Of a stretch of DNA of 64,000 bases, positions 1 to 8,824 are shown piece after piece. The notes beneath the pieces were generated by a model. That model did no database searches, was not told where the DNA came from, and saw nothing but the letters and a program-made list of their open reading frames with translations. Both the position numbers and the translations under genes were made by a program. Origin of the DNA: Bacteroides cellulosilyticus (GTDB lineage Bacteria > Bacteroidota > Bacteroidia > Bacteroidales > Bacteroidaceae). The stretch is from the NCBI RefSeq assembly GCF_020091405.1, contig NZ_CP081903.1, positions 1,426,001-1,490,000 of the forward strand, written 5' to 3'. Every line of letters starts with the position of its first letter. The first letter of the stretch is position 1.

Positions 1-242
1 GGATGTATAGAAGCAGTCCGGTTCAAATATGCCAGTTCACTATCCGCATCATAATAGTTGGCCATCTTTTCTAAACGACACAGCATTTTGTACACCGCAT
101 CGACTACCGACAGCAAAACGTCCTCCCCCTGCCTGCCACACAGCATTATATCGACACGTGTATGCATGGATGGAAACCAGGCATAAAGCAAGCCACCCTG
201 AGAAGGTGAATATTTATAAAGATGTTGAATAACGTCCGGCAT
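1..242 (-). CDS. ApbE-like FAD:protein FMN transferase, N-terminal part (runs off the left edge)
   Basis: An open minus-strand frame runs from an ATG at 242 to the window edge, giving about 80 residues. It contains FPSMHTRVDIMLCG, then RLEKMANYYDADSELAYLNR. This is the usual start of ApbE proteins: an M-x-T segment, a helix, then a 'RLE...S.Y..DSELS.LN' stretch. ApbE enzymes attach FMN from FAD to threonines of exported redox proteins. The frame stays open upstream to a TAG near 307 but has no other ATG, so 242 is the best start. No signal peptide is visible. The gene lies 82 bp after the DUF1080 gene on the same strand and may be in its operon. The C-terminal half is outside the window, so catalytic residues cannot be checked. 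Confidence 0.65.
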   Translation of the reverse strand, partial: MPDVIQHLYKYSPSQGGLLYAWFPSMHTRVDIMLCGRQGEDVLLSVVDAVYKMLCRLEKMANYYDADSELAYLNRTASIH

Positions 243-324
243 TTCCAAGTCTGTGTTTCCTAAAGAAAAATGAAAGGGCAAGCCACAATTCTGCAACTCA
301 CCCTTTTCAAAGACATACTATTAA

Positions 325-1665
325 TTACAACTCTTTGATCTTTATATTCTTAAACCAAACTTCATCGCCATGGTCTTGCAGAAGAATGTTTCCAGACTCT
401 GAATTACCGAAGTTAGGCCAATCTCTATACTTGCTATATGCAACCAGTGCATCCCACATCTGGTTCTGACGTGTGTATTCGATGAGCTTCACACCATTCA
501 GCCAATGCTCTACGTGGTCACCTTTCACGATAATCGTAGCCGTATTGAAATCTTTCTTGTTGAAAGGTTTGTCTGCCGGGGCAGGAATCAAATCGTAAAG
601 TGAACCCAATGTGCGGTTTCCTTTCACGCCCAATTTAGCATCAGGATGCTTATCATCATCAAGAATCTGAAACTCGCAACCAATAGCCGAACCGGCTCCT
701 TTATTCATATCGGGGTTTACGAAATATTTCACTCCACTGTTAGCGCCTTCAGTAATCTTGAAATCTACTTTCAGGATAAAGTTTTTGTATTGACGGGTAG
801 TCACGATATCGCCACCGTTAGCAGATTCAGCGCCACCACTCTTCATCACTTTCAGGATGCCGTTTTCCATTTTCCAACCCTTTTCAGGGAAAGAATTCAG
901 TTTGGCTCCTCTCCAACCTTCTGAAGTCTTACCGTCCCAAAGGAGCGTCCAACCTTCTTTTGCTTCATTCGGAGAGATGGTATTGGGGATAACATTTATC
1001 TCCGGAGCTTTCCGATCTGTCCGGTAGCGCTCTACGTCTGTTGTACAAATGCGGATATTCTTCCAACTGACTGTTTTTCCTTCATCGGCAGCATTACCGA
1101 TAGCATGTACTTGCAAAGCAATAAAACCGGCAGGGGTCATATCGTCCCAGATATTGGCACAAGGCACTCCATTGATCCAGGTAGCGATAGAATTACCTAT
1201 AGCCTCGATACGGGCCTTATTCCATTCATTGTTCTTAAAAGCACTTTTAGCTGCCGGATTTTGTGTCAGCGGATAAAGCCAGTTACGACGGGCCTCATCA
1301 TAGATGCCACCCGACCAGGCGCGCTTGGAGGGATCAATTTCAAACTGATAGCCATGTACACGTCCTTTCTGGTAGTCTTTCTTGCTTTCACTGCGCAGCT
1401 GCACACCCGAATTCAAGCCATCATCTACTTTGAAATCAAACTCCAGGATAAAATCACCATATGTCTTCTTTGTAGCCAGAAATGTGTTAGGTGTTCCCAT
1501 CTTCGAAATGCCGACAATAGCACCATCTACCACTTTGTATTCGGCTTTACCATTCAGCTTCTTCCAGCCACTCAGGTTCTTCCCATTGAAAAGCGGCTCC
1601 CAGTTTTGCGCCGAAACCACAGACGCACAAAACACAAACAAAAGCAACAAATAATTCTTTTTCAT
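325..1665 (-). CDS. Secreted protein with two DUF1080 (3-keto-glycoside hydrolase-like) domains
   Basis: The 446-residue protein has a signal peptide ending near residue 19 (VVSAQ). Two homologous DUF1080 domains follow, at about 22-207 and 236-446. Each opens with a '[10 protein letters not shown]' / '[10 protein letters not shown]' motif and contains an F-x-L-x-(F/V)-D-F-K strand and an NSGV motif. DUF1080 folds as a concanavalin-like jelly roll. Members have been linked to hydrolysis of 3-keto-glycosides made by Gfo/Idh-type dehydrogenases. The gene sits 38 bp downstream of such a dehydrogenase on the same strand, so it probably cleaves the oxidised glycoside in the periplasm. The family call is firm; the substrate is inferred from context. 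Confidence 0.85.
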   Translation of the reverse strand: MKKNYLLLLFVFCASVVSAQNWEPLFNGKNLSGWKKLNGKAEYKVVDGAIVGISKMGTPNTFLATKKTYGDFILEFDFKVDDGLNSGVQLRSESKKDYQKGRVHGYQFEIDPSKRAWSGGIYDEARRNWLYPLTQNPAAKSAFKNNEWNKARIEAIGNSIATWINGVPCANIWDDMTPAGFIALQVHAIGNAADEGKTVSWKNIRICTTDVERYRTDRKAPEINVIPNTISPNEAKEGWTLLWDGKTSEGWRGAKLNSFPEKGWKMENGILKVMKSGGAESANGGDIVTTRQYKNFILKVDFKITEGANSGVKYFVNPDMNKGAGSAIGCEFQILDDDKHPDAKLGVKGNRTLGSLYDLIPAPADKPFNKKDFNTATIIVKGDHVEHWLNGVKLIEYTRQNQMWDALVAYSKYRDWPNFGNSESGNILLQDHGDEVWFKNIKIKEL

Positions 1666-1703
1666 ATTGATATTTCTTCTATTGATTATTTAATACTATG
1701 CAA

Positions 1704-3122
1704 TTACAGTTTATAGAACTCGTCCCATCCTTTACGAGGCGGTACGCCGGTCAACATTGCATTCGCAAACTCATTATTTGTAATCTGCTTGGTGCGAGGA
1801 TCAAAAAATATTTGCGTATTGAGACGTTGCGCAATCACTCCCAACGAGAATACCTGCCCCAGCACACCGTTAATTTCAAACGGTGAACGGGTCTTTTCCT
1901 GTCCCATACAAGCCAACAGGAAATTTTCGAAGTGATTCGACGGACTCTTAGGTACTTCCGGCAGTTTGCCTGCCATTTCCTTAGCTTTCTCTTCTGGTAT
2001 TATGGAAAGTGTACTGCCATGGCTTCCACCCTTAAATATCAAATCCTTTGTATAAATAATCTTTCCGGGGTTCAGACTGGAGGCCGGCGTATCTCCCTGA
2101 TTAGTTGCAGGAATATTAGGATCTAAACCGGATACACCATAACCGGCAGGGATAGGAGGAAGATTATCCAGACCATCATACCATGTAATGTCAACCGGCG
2201 GCATACCCTTACGTTGAGGGAAACGGAACAGGATAGTGGAAGAATAAGGGAAGAAATAGTCATTATGTCCGTTGGCATATTTCATAGACACTTCGTAGGG
2301 CAATCCCAATTCCAGGAATTCGTGAACCGTATCCAGGATATGCGCACCCCAATCACCCAGACAGCCCATTCCGAAATCGTACCAGCAGCGCCACTGTCCC
2401 AAATGGTAGTCTTTGTTATATTCGTGATAAGGAGTTACTCCCAACCAGGCATCCCACTCCATGTCTTTCGGCAGTTGCTGGCCGGAAGGGAACTTATAGA
2501 TATTGGTATCCCATTTGTGCCAGCGACGGGGATTATTCATGTGTGCCGTTACAGCCGTTACATCCTTGATAATACCGGCATCCATCCACGCCTTGAACTG
2601 AAAATAGTTAGCTTCCGAATGCCCTTGATTACCGACCTGTGTAGCCAGGTTCGGACGTTTCAGTGCAGCTTGCATCAGCAATTCTCCTTCATAGAAAGTA
2701 CGCGCCAGTGGCTTCTCCACATACACATGTTTGCCTGATGCCAAAGCCAGCATACTGATAGGGAAATGTGAATGGTCGGGAGTTGCTATGGCTACTGCAT
2801 CAAAATCATTGCCCGCCTTGTCAAACATCTGACGGAAATCACGGAAGCGTTTCGCCTTAGGATACTGGTTCATCACTTTCTGGGTGTGAGCGGCTCCCAT
2901 ATCCACATCGCACAGAGCCACGACTTCTACCATACCGGTACGGGCAAAATCGCTTATAATCTGCTCGCCACGGTTTCCAATGCCTATATAGGCAATCTTC
3001 ACTTTGTCCGTCATTTTCCTTTGCGTCGTGGAAGCACGGGCTCCCAGCACATCACCGGCTCCGAATGCCAGTCCGGCAGAAGCCATTGTCATCGTTTTCA
3101 AAAAATCTCTTCGTGTCGTCAT
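1704..3122 (-). CDS. Tat-exported Gfo/Idh/MocA oxidoreductase
   Basis: The 472-residue protein begins with a Tat signal (TRRDFLK plus a hydrophobic stretch), implying export folded with its nucleotide. The Rossmann motif IAYIGIGNRGEQI starts near residue 43. The family signature GKHVYVEKPLA, with the Lys of the EKP motif, follows in the dinucleotide-binding domain. The C-terminal half fits the usual alpha/beta domain of sugar dehydrogenases (WYDFGMGCLGDWGAHILDT). Such enzymes oxidise or isomerise sugar hydroxyls using tightly bound NAD. It lies between a small membrane protein and the DUF1080 gene, consistent with a 3-keto-glycoside pathway. The exact substrate cannot be read from the sequence. 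Confidence 0.85.
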   Translation of the reverse strand: MTTRRDFLKTMTMASAGLAFGAGDVLGARASTTQRKMTDKVKIAYIGIGNRGEQIISDFARTGMVEVVALCDVDMGAAHTQKVMNQYPKAKRFRDFRQMFDKAGNDFDAVAIATPDHSHFPISMLALASGKHVYVEKPLARTFYEGELLMQAALKRPNLATQVGNQGHSEANYFQFKAWMDAGIIKDVTAVTAHMNNPRRWHKWDTNIYKFPSGQQLPKDMEWDAWLGVTPYHEYNKDYHLGQWRCWYDFGMGCLGDWGAHILDTVHEFLELGLPYEVSMKYANGHNDYFFPYSSTILFRFPQRKGMPPVDITWYDGLDNLPPIPAGYGVSGLDPNIPATNQGDTPASSLNPGKIIYTKDLIFKGGSHGSTLSIIPEEKAKEMAGKLPEVPKSPSNHFENFLLACMGQEKTRSPFEINGVLGQVFSLGVIAQRLNTQIFFDPRTKQITNNEFANAMLTGVPPRKGWDEFYKL

Positions 3123-3163
3123 ATATCATTGGTATTAATTAAGTTACTGAATCTTGATCATCT

Positions 3164-3412
3164 TCAGTCCGCATCTCTTTTCTTCAAAAACAGACTTCTT
3201 ATCCCATAGAACAGAATGCGCAGGATTGTCCAGAAGACATAAAGCACGCCCGAAAACGCGAGGACATAGAAAAAGGATGTCAGCATCTCCGAGAAAGGTG
3301 TCTTATAAGAAATTATGGCATACAGATTTGCCAGATTGCCTATAATGAAGCACGCCAGCAAAGTCAGCAGTTCTATCTTTTTCCGGCGGGCGGTAATGAC
3401 TGTGTTTTTCAT
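3164..3412 (-). CDS. Small two-helix membrane protein
   Basis: An 82-residue protein with two hydrophobic helices (about 15-35 and 43-70) and basic ends. Its ATG overlaps the stop of the upstream oxidoreductase (ATGA at 3409-3412), which is good evidence that it is translated and coupled to it. I do not recognise the family. Being between two exported oxidoreductases, it might be a membrane partner, for example in electron transfer or anchoring, but no cofactor-binding residues are visible. Confidence 0.7.
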   Translation of the reverse strand: MKNTVITARRKKIELLTLLACFIIGNLANLYAIISYKTPFSEMLTSFFYVLAFSGVLYVFWTILRILFYGIRSLFLKKRDAD

Positions 3413-4701
3413 ACGGCTTCAGGTGTTTTAGCTTGATGATTCAAGTAATTGATTTTATATTCATCGGGGAAGTATAGTACCCGTTCTTCCTGTAAAGCCT
3501 GATCGCCCAACAGGCAAAGCATACTTGCATAATAGCCCTCTTCGGCTATGCGTTCCGGCTGCCTACGGGTAATAACAGCCTCAACAAAAGCTTCTAATAA
3601 CAAAGAAGTACCATCCGATTTAGGCCGTTCTCCCAGAATGAATTCTCCTTTGTTTTCATTGGCAGTTTCCGGTGCCCAGCTTGTTCCGGCAAAAGGTAAG
3701 GAATCAAACACTTTATTCTCCCATTCGTTAATCATCTGCAAAAATCCAGGTGCAGGAGGGACACTTTCAAAGAAGTATTTACCTTTCTCCGGTTCCACCG
3801 TCCCCAGATTACCCATGATTTGTTCTTCCAAACCATAGAATTTATTGGATATGACAGAATCAAATGTCATCTTCACTCCGTCATCGAACACATATATGCA
3901 ACTTACATTATCATATACTTCCCTACCGTCTTTCCAATAGGTGATAGCCCCATGTCCCATCACTTTCTCGGGAAGCTTTTGCAGTGCCCAGCTCCCTATT
4001 TGTAACTGATGACAAGCCAGTTCGGTCATCAGTCCTTTGGAATATTCGCGATACAGACGCCAGTTAATCAGACGTTCCAGATCAGGTGAAGGCACTTCCC
4101 GCCTCCAGTCTCCATTCCGGTTCCAGAAAGTACGGATGGCATTTATCTCACCGAAAGTGCCGGCATGAACCATTTCCATGACCTTGATGTATCGCGGATC
4201 GAAAAGACGTTGCTGCCCGGTAAAGAATATTTTGCCCGTACTGATGTGCTTACTATAAATGCGGAAACATTCTTCCATCGTAAAGCCTATGGATTTCTCA
4301 CAGAACACGTGCTTGCCGGCATCAAAAGCATCCAGCACAATTTGGCAATGGGAATTAAGAGGAGTAGCTACCAGTACGGCATCAACGGTTTTATCTTCCA
4401 GTATTTTCCGGTAATCGTCATAAACTTTAGCTTTCGGAGCCAGTTCCAGTGCTTTTTCAATAGAGGGCTGATAGATATCGCACAATGCCACAATTTCTAC
4501 TTTAGGATTCTGCACCAGGAAGCTCATCAAAAAACGTCCTCTTGAACCCGGACCGATGATAGCCAGACGGCACTTTTCACCGGATGTTTCTACAACTTCC
4601 GAAAAAGCAGAAAGCCAAGGGCTTGCCGATAGCAGCACTCCAGCTCCAATCATCCCTATATCTTTCAGAAACTCTCTCCTACTGATCAATATATCTTTCA
4701 T
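3409..4701 (-). CDS. Tat-exported Gfo/Idh/MocA oxidoreductase with an altered EKP motif
   Basis: The 430-residue protein has a Tat signal (SRREFLKDIG and a hydrophobic segment). The Rossmann motif LAIIGPGSRGR follows near residue 46. The family signature reads GKHVFCEKSIG: the Lys is kept but the usual Pro of EKP is Ser. The rest fits the family (LMTELACHQLQIG, and a C-terminal beta-sheet domain). It is the first gene after the HTCS on this strand, separated by 151 bp with a possible promoter. It probably oxidises the sugar ring of a glycoside, or reduces the product, together with its paralogue at 1704-3122. Confidence 0.83.
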   Translation of the reverse strand: MKDILISRREFLKDIGMIGAGVLLSASPWLSAFSEVVETSGEKCRLAIIGPGSRGRFLMSFLVQNPKVEIVALCDIYQPSIEKALELAPKAKVYDDYRKILEDKTVDAVLVATPLNSHCQIVLDAFDAGKHVFCEKSIGFTMEECFRIYSKHISTGKIFFTGQQRLFDPRYIKVMEMVHAGTFGEINAIRTFWNRNGDWRREVPSPDLERLINWRLYREYSKGLMTELACHQLQIGSWALQKLPEKVMGHGAITYWKDGREVYDNVSCIYVFDDGVKMTFDSVISNKFYGLEEQIMGNLGTVEPEKGKYFFESVPPAPGFLQMINEWENKVFDSLPFAGTSWAPETANENKGEFILGERPKSDGTSLLLEAFVEAVITRRQPERIAEEGYYASMLCLLGDQALQEERVLYFPDEYKINYLNHQAKTPEAV

Positions 4702-4773
4702 AATATAATCTTTAAAATAAAGCCTATTTCCCGTCTTTTACTGAAGGCAGAACAGCGATATAAAATGACAGTC

Positions 4774-4781
4774 CAAAAATA
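4774..4781 (-). promoter_or_regulatory. Possible -7 element for the oxidoreductase operon
   Basis: The minus strand reads TATTTTTG, matching the Bacteroides -7 consensus TAnnTTTG, 73 bp before the ATG at 4701. No good -33 TTTG was found at the expected distance, so support is weak. Confidence 0.35.
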
Positions 4782-4852
4782 GCAAAATCCTGAGATATAG
4801 AGTATAAATATTTATCCAAACAATGCGAAAATAGTACCAATCGCCCCTGTTG

Positions 4853-7800
4853 TCACTTTATAAAGTCCTTAGGCAGAACTCCGAACTGCTTCTGGAAGCA
4901 TTTTGTGAAGTAAGAAGGGGTATTGAACCCAGTCATGTAACATACTTCATTGATCTTACATTCTCCTTCCTGCAACAGCTGTGCCGCCTTCTTCAGACGT
5001 TCCAGACGAATGTAATCATTCGGGGTCAAATCCAGTATCCCTTTTATTTTCCGGTTCAGGCTCGAACGGCTCATATTCAGCAGGCTCGCCATATCGTCAA
5101 GACAGAATTCAGGATTTTGCATATTGGCCACAACTACTTCTTTCAATGTTTTAAGAAAGGTTTCGTCTGCTTTAGTCATCGCCATACTGTTAGCTTGTAC
5201 AAAAGGAGAATGAGCAAAAGAAACCCGCAACTTCTCGCGGTTACTCAACAAGTTAGACACACACACTCTTAGGTATTCCACAGAGAACGGTTTTTCTATG
5301 TAAACGTCCGCACCAAGCCTCATACCTTCTATTTTTGCCTGAAGGGTGGTTTTAGCTGTCAATAATATAATGGGAATATGACTATAATCAAGCTCCGACT
5401 TCAGATGCTCACACAGTTCCAATCCATCCATCTCGGGCATCATAATATCAGAAATAACCAGATTGACCGTATGTTCTCCCAATACTTTCAACGCTTCTAT
5501 ACCATTGACGGCTGTCAGCACCTGATATTCCGATGACAATTGTTTGGTCACAAACAACCGCATCTCCAAACTATCTTCTACAACCAACAGGGTATACCGA
5601 CATTGTTTACGACCGGTTTCCGGTTCTCCTTCTCCGGATGATTCTTCATTCATTACCGGTTCTTTTCGCTCTATTGTGACAGTTTGTACATGCTTCAGCG
5701 GAAGTGATAACAAGAAACAATTACATTCCATGGAATCTTCCATATATAATGTGCCTTCATGCAGTTCGGCAAGCAAGCGAGCTAATGCCAACCCAATGCC
5801 GGTACCGGATACGGAGCTCAAGACTCCCTCCTTATACTGGATGAACGGCTTAAAAATCTCTTCACGCATTTTTGCCGGAACAACAGGACCGTCATTACAA
5901 ACCGAAAACAACAGTTTATCTTCTTCCACATACAGCCTAACGCGGATATAAGTTTCAGAATACTTGATGGCATTGGAAAGCAGATTACTGATAATCTTGG
6001 TCAATCCTTCCTTATCGACCGAAGCATACACCGTTTCGGGAGAGTCAATAACAAATTCCAATTCTTTCTGACGTGCCGAAAGTCTAAAACGCTTACACGT
6101 CTTTTGCAAGATGTCCGACACATCACATTCCACAAAATTCAGTTGGAATCCTTGCGTCTCCGTTTTTCTGAAATCGAGCAACTGATTGACCAGATCGAGC
6201 AGCCGATTTGTATTCAGGTCCATTATCTCCAAATCATCCCTGATTTCATCAGATACCGATTTGGACGACAACACATTCTCAAGCGGACTCTTTATGAGCG
6301 TAAGCGGCGTACGTATCTCATGAGCTACATTCGTGAAGAAATCTATTTTAGCCGTATACAATTCCCTCTCCTTCTCACGCTCAAACTTCTCCATGGTCTG
6401 CTGATGCTTCTGTTGGGTCCTTCTCCTAAAATAGAAAATAACGGCAACCAGAGAACATAAAGCCAATAGTACATAAACGACATAGGCCCAGGTAGACAAG
6501 TAAAAAGGAGGTCGAATACGTATTTTAAGCACACGTTGCGCTTCATTCCATTTACCGTCGCTATTAGATCCCTTTATACGCAACGTATAACTTCCGTAAG
6601 GCAGATTGGAGTAATTGATCATGGAGTTCCTGCCTACCGTATACCATTCACTGTTAAAACCTTCCAGTTTATACTCTAACCGATTCATCTCGGGAGCCTG
6701 ATAACTTAAAGCGGCCACCTGAAGAGAAAAGGAATTCTGATTGGCATCAAGCTCTATTTCATCTGAATAAGTAATACTCTTCTTCATGGGAGAATCCGGA
6801 CTATCCACTGATAACCGCTTGTTGAACAAGTAAAAGTCAGTAATGACCACCGGAGGAAGAAAAGTATTCTCTACAAAAGTTTCAGGGTCAAAAGCTATAA
6901 ATCCATTGATACTGCCTAAGTAAATACGCCCTTTCTTGTCACAATATCCGGACTGGAAATTAAACTGGTTGCTCAACAATCCATTAGCCGTGGTATAAAC
7001 ATGTTTACTTTCCGTTTCCGGGTTGAAACAGACAAGACCATAATTAGTCGTAAGCCAAAGATTTCCCCGCTTATCCTCAACCATTTTATAGATAGTATTA
7101 CTTGGGAAACCTTTCGACATATCATAGCGGGTGAAGTTATCCGTCTCAGGATTATAGCGGCAGAAGCCCTCGCCCAAGGTCATAAACCACAGGCGTTTTC
7201 TGCTGTCTTCATAGATACTGATCACCTTATTGTAAGAGAGCGAAGCGGAATCTTTTTCATTCGACAGGTAATTCTTCCATTTCTGACTTCGGACATTATA
7301 GCAAAAGACTCCATTGGAGAAAGTAGCAAACCAAAGATTACCGTTGAAATCCTCCAATATATCATAAGTAAACATACTCTTCAATTCAGCAATACGTGTA
7401 AAGTCGTCAGAAGAGCGGTTGTATTTCAGTAGACCGGCTGTTGTACCAATCCAAACATCGCCTGTAGTGGTTTTACAAATGGTAAAAGCATCATTAGCGG
7501 ACATCGAGTTCTGAGTTTCACCTCTGGAATAATGTTTCACTTGTCTGGTATGCAGATTCACCCGGTTTAATCCACCGGAAAAGGTGCCCACCCATAGATC
7601 ATCTCCATCCAGGCAAAGTCCATGAACATTCTTGTAAATAGCAGGATGATCAAAAGGCACTATTTTACCATTTGCAGGGTCATAATTGAATAATCCCTTG
7701 TCTTCAGTACCTATCCACAGCGTACCGTCATTGCTTTCGCATATTTCTCGCACTCTACGCCCGAAGCCCCTGAGATCATCCCTTGGATAGAACTTCTCAA

Positions 7801-8803
7801 AATAAGTCCATTGATATGGATAATAGTTCACACCACCGAAATATGAACCTATCCACATACCATTTTCCTTATCGCGGCACAGTGAATAAATGGCATTATC
7901 CGACAATGCATAAGAATCATCCTGACCAGGAACCGACAGATGTGTCACCTTATCATTTGTCAGATTGTATATATACAGACCAGACTCCGTACCTACCCAC
8001 AGTTCATCATCGGATTTGAACTGCAACACGCGTACATAGGCGTCCAGCAATCTACGAGTTTTACCGGTGGTAAAGTTTATCTCAGTCAATCCGTTAACCG
8101 AAGCTATATAAACGCAATTGTGCGGACCACTGACATGCCAGTTAATGATATCTCCTTTAAATATCTCATTGCCATCTGCATCCTTAAAAGGTTGTAGCGG
8201 ACTTTCAAAATTATCCTTTGTGTAGTAAAGATTGTCAGCATACAAAGCCAACCAGCAGGTACTTTCGTTAAGCCAGAAACGAGCTACATTGGACATGCCC
8301 GAATCATGCAGATAATTCCACAACCTTTTCTCATGGTTGTAGCAAAACAAGCCCTGATTCTCCACCGATATCCAAATATTATCGTATTCATCGCTTCCAA
8401 TCATGGTTACGAAATCTCTAATAACAGTTCCTTTATCACTCGTCTGATTAAAAGCTGTGAAAGAATCAAGTACCGGATTATAGATAAAAACTCCCCCATC
8501 CGTCCCTATCCAGATATTTCCTTCATGATCTTCATAAAGTGCAGTAATGAAATTCTTGCCTAAACCGGAATTTTCCTTTTTGTATACGCGGTAAGATAAA
8601 CCGTCATAACGGTTCAGACCATCTTTAGTTCCGAACCACATAAATCCTTTCCTGTCCTGTAAAATCTGATATACGGTATTTTGTGAAAGACCGTTCCGGA
8701 TGTCCATTGTCTTAAAATAGTAATGAACAGCATTTTGTGCATATGACGGTAACACCGTCAATATGCACAAATAAAAGAATAGTTTTATAATCGTTCGGCT
8801 CAT
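4853..8803 (-). CDS. Hybrid two-component system sensor/regulator (HTCS)
   Basis: The 1316-residue protein combines sensor and regulator. A signal peptide (1-22) leads into a large periplasmic region of repeated beta-propeller blades (about 30-660, 'GLSQNTVYQILQDRKGFMWFGT'-type motifs) and a Y_Y_Y domain. A transmembrane helix lies near 770-795. Next come a HisKA domain (HEIRTPL, phospho-His about 828), a HATPase (NLLSNAIKYSE, GTGIGLALARLL), a receiver (LLVVEDS, phospho-Asp in SDIMMP about 1119, KPF) and a C-terminal AraC-type HTH (about 1212-1316). All catalytic residues are present. HTCS proteins sense oligosaccharides in the periplasm and activate the adjacent utilisation genes. It starts 21 bp after the GH2 gene, so the two are probably co-transcribed. 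Confidence 0.95.
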   Translation of the reverse strand: MSRTIIKLFFYLCILTVLPSYAQNAVHYYFKTMDIRNGLSQNTVYQILQDRKGFMWFGTKDGLNRYDGLSYRVYKKENSGLGKNFITALYEDHEGNIWIGTDGGVFIYNPVLDSFTAFNQTSDKGTVIRDFVTMIGSDEYDNIWISVENQGLFCYNHEKRLWNYLHDSGMSNVARFWLNESTCWLALYADNLYYTKDNFESPLQPFKDADGNEIFKGDIINWHVSGPHNCVYIASVNGLTEINFTTGKTRRLLDAYVRVLQFKSDDELWVGTESGLYIYNLTNDKVTHLSVPGQDDSYALSDNAIYSLCRDKENGMWIGSYFGGVNYYPYQWTYFEKFYPRDDLRGFGRRVREICESNDGTLWIGTEDKGLFNYDPANGKIVPFDHPAIYKNVHGLCLDGDDLWVGTFSGGLNRVNLHTRQVKHYSRGETQNSMSANDAFTICKTTTGDVWIGTTAGLLKYNRSSDDFTRIAELKSMFTYDILEDFNGNLWFATFSNGVFCYNVRSQKWKNYLSNEKDSASLSYNKVISIYEDSRKRLWFMTLGEGFCRYNPETDNFTRYDMSKGFPSNTIYKMVEDKRGNLWLTTNYGLVCFNPETESKHVYTTANGLLSNQFNFQSGYCDKKGRIYLGSINGFIAFDPETFVENTFLPPVVITDFYLFNKRLSVDSPDSPMKKSITYSDEIELDANQNSFSLQVAALSYQAPEMNRLEYKLEGFNSEWYTVGRNSMINYSNLPYGSYTLRIKGSNSDGKWNEAQRVLKIRIRPPFYLSTWAYVVYVLLALCSLVAVIFYFRRRTQQKHQQTMEKFEREKERELYTAKIDFFTNVAHEIRTPLTLIKSPLENVLSSKSVSDEIRDDLEIMDLNTNRLLDLVNQLLDFRKTETQGFQLNFVECDVSDILQKTCKRFRLSARQKELEFVIDSPETVYASVDKEGLTKIISNLLSNAIKYSETYIRVRLYVEEDKLLFSVCNDGPVVPAKMREEIFKPFIQYKEGVLSSVSGTGIGLALARLLAELHEGTLYMEDSMECNCFLLSLPLKHVQTVTIERKEPVMNEESSGEGEPETGRKQCRYTLLVVEDSLEMRLFVTKQLSSEYQVLTAVNGIEALKVLGEHTVNLVISDIMMPEMDGLELCEHLKSELDYSHIPIILLTAKTTLQAKIEGMRLGADVYIEKPFSVEYLRVCVSNLLSNREKLRVSFAHSPFVQANSMAMTKADETFLKTLKEVVVANMQNPEFCLDDMASLLNMSRSSLNRKIKGILDLTPNDYIRLERLKKAAQLLQEGECKINEVCYMTGFNTPSYFTKCFQKQFGVLPKDFIK

Positions 8804-8824
8804 AACCTCCTCCTTCCCGGAAGA

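Noticed and set aside
29-232. A 67-codon plus-strand frame at the left edge
   Set aside because: The opposite strand gives a clear ApbE-like sequence over the same bases.
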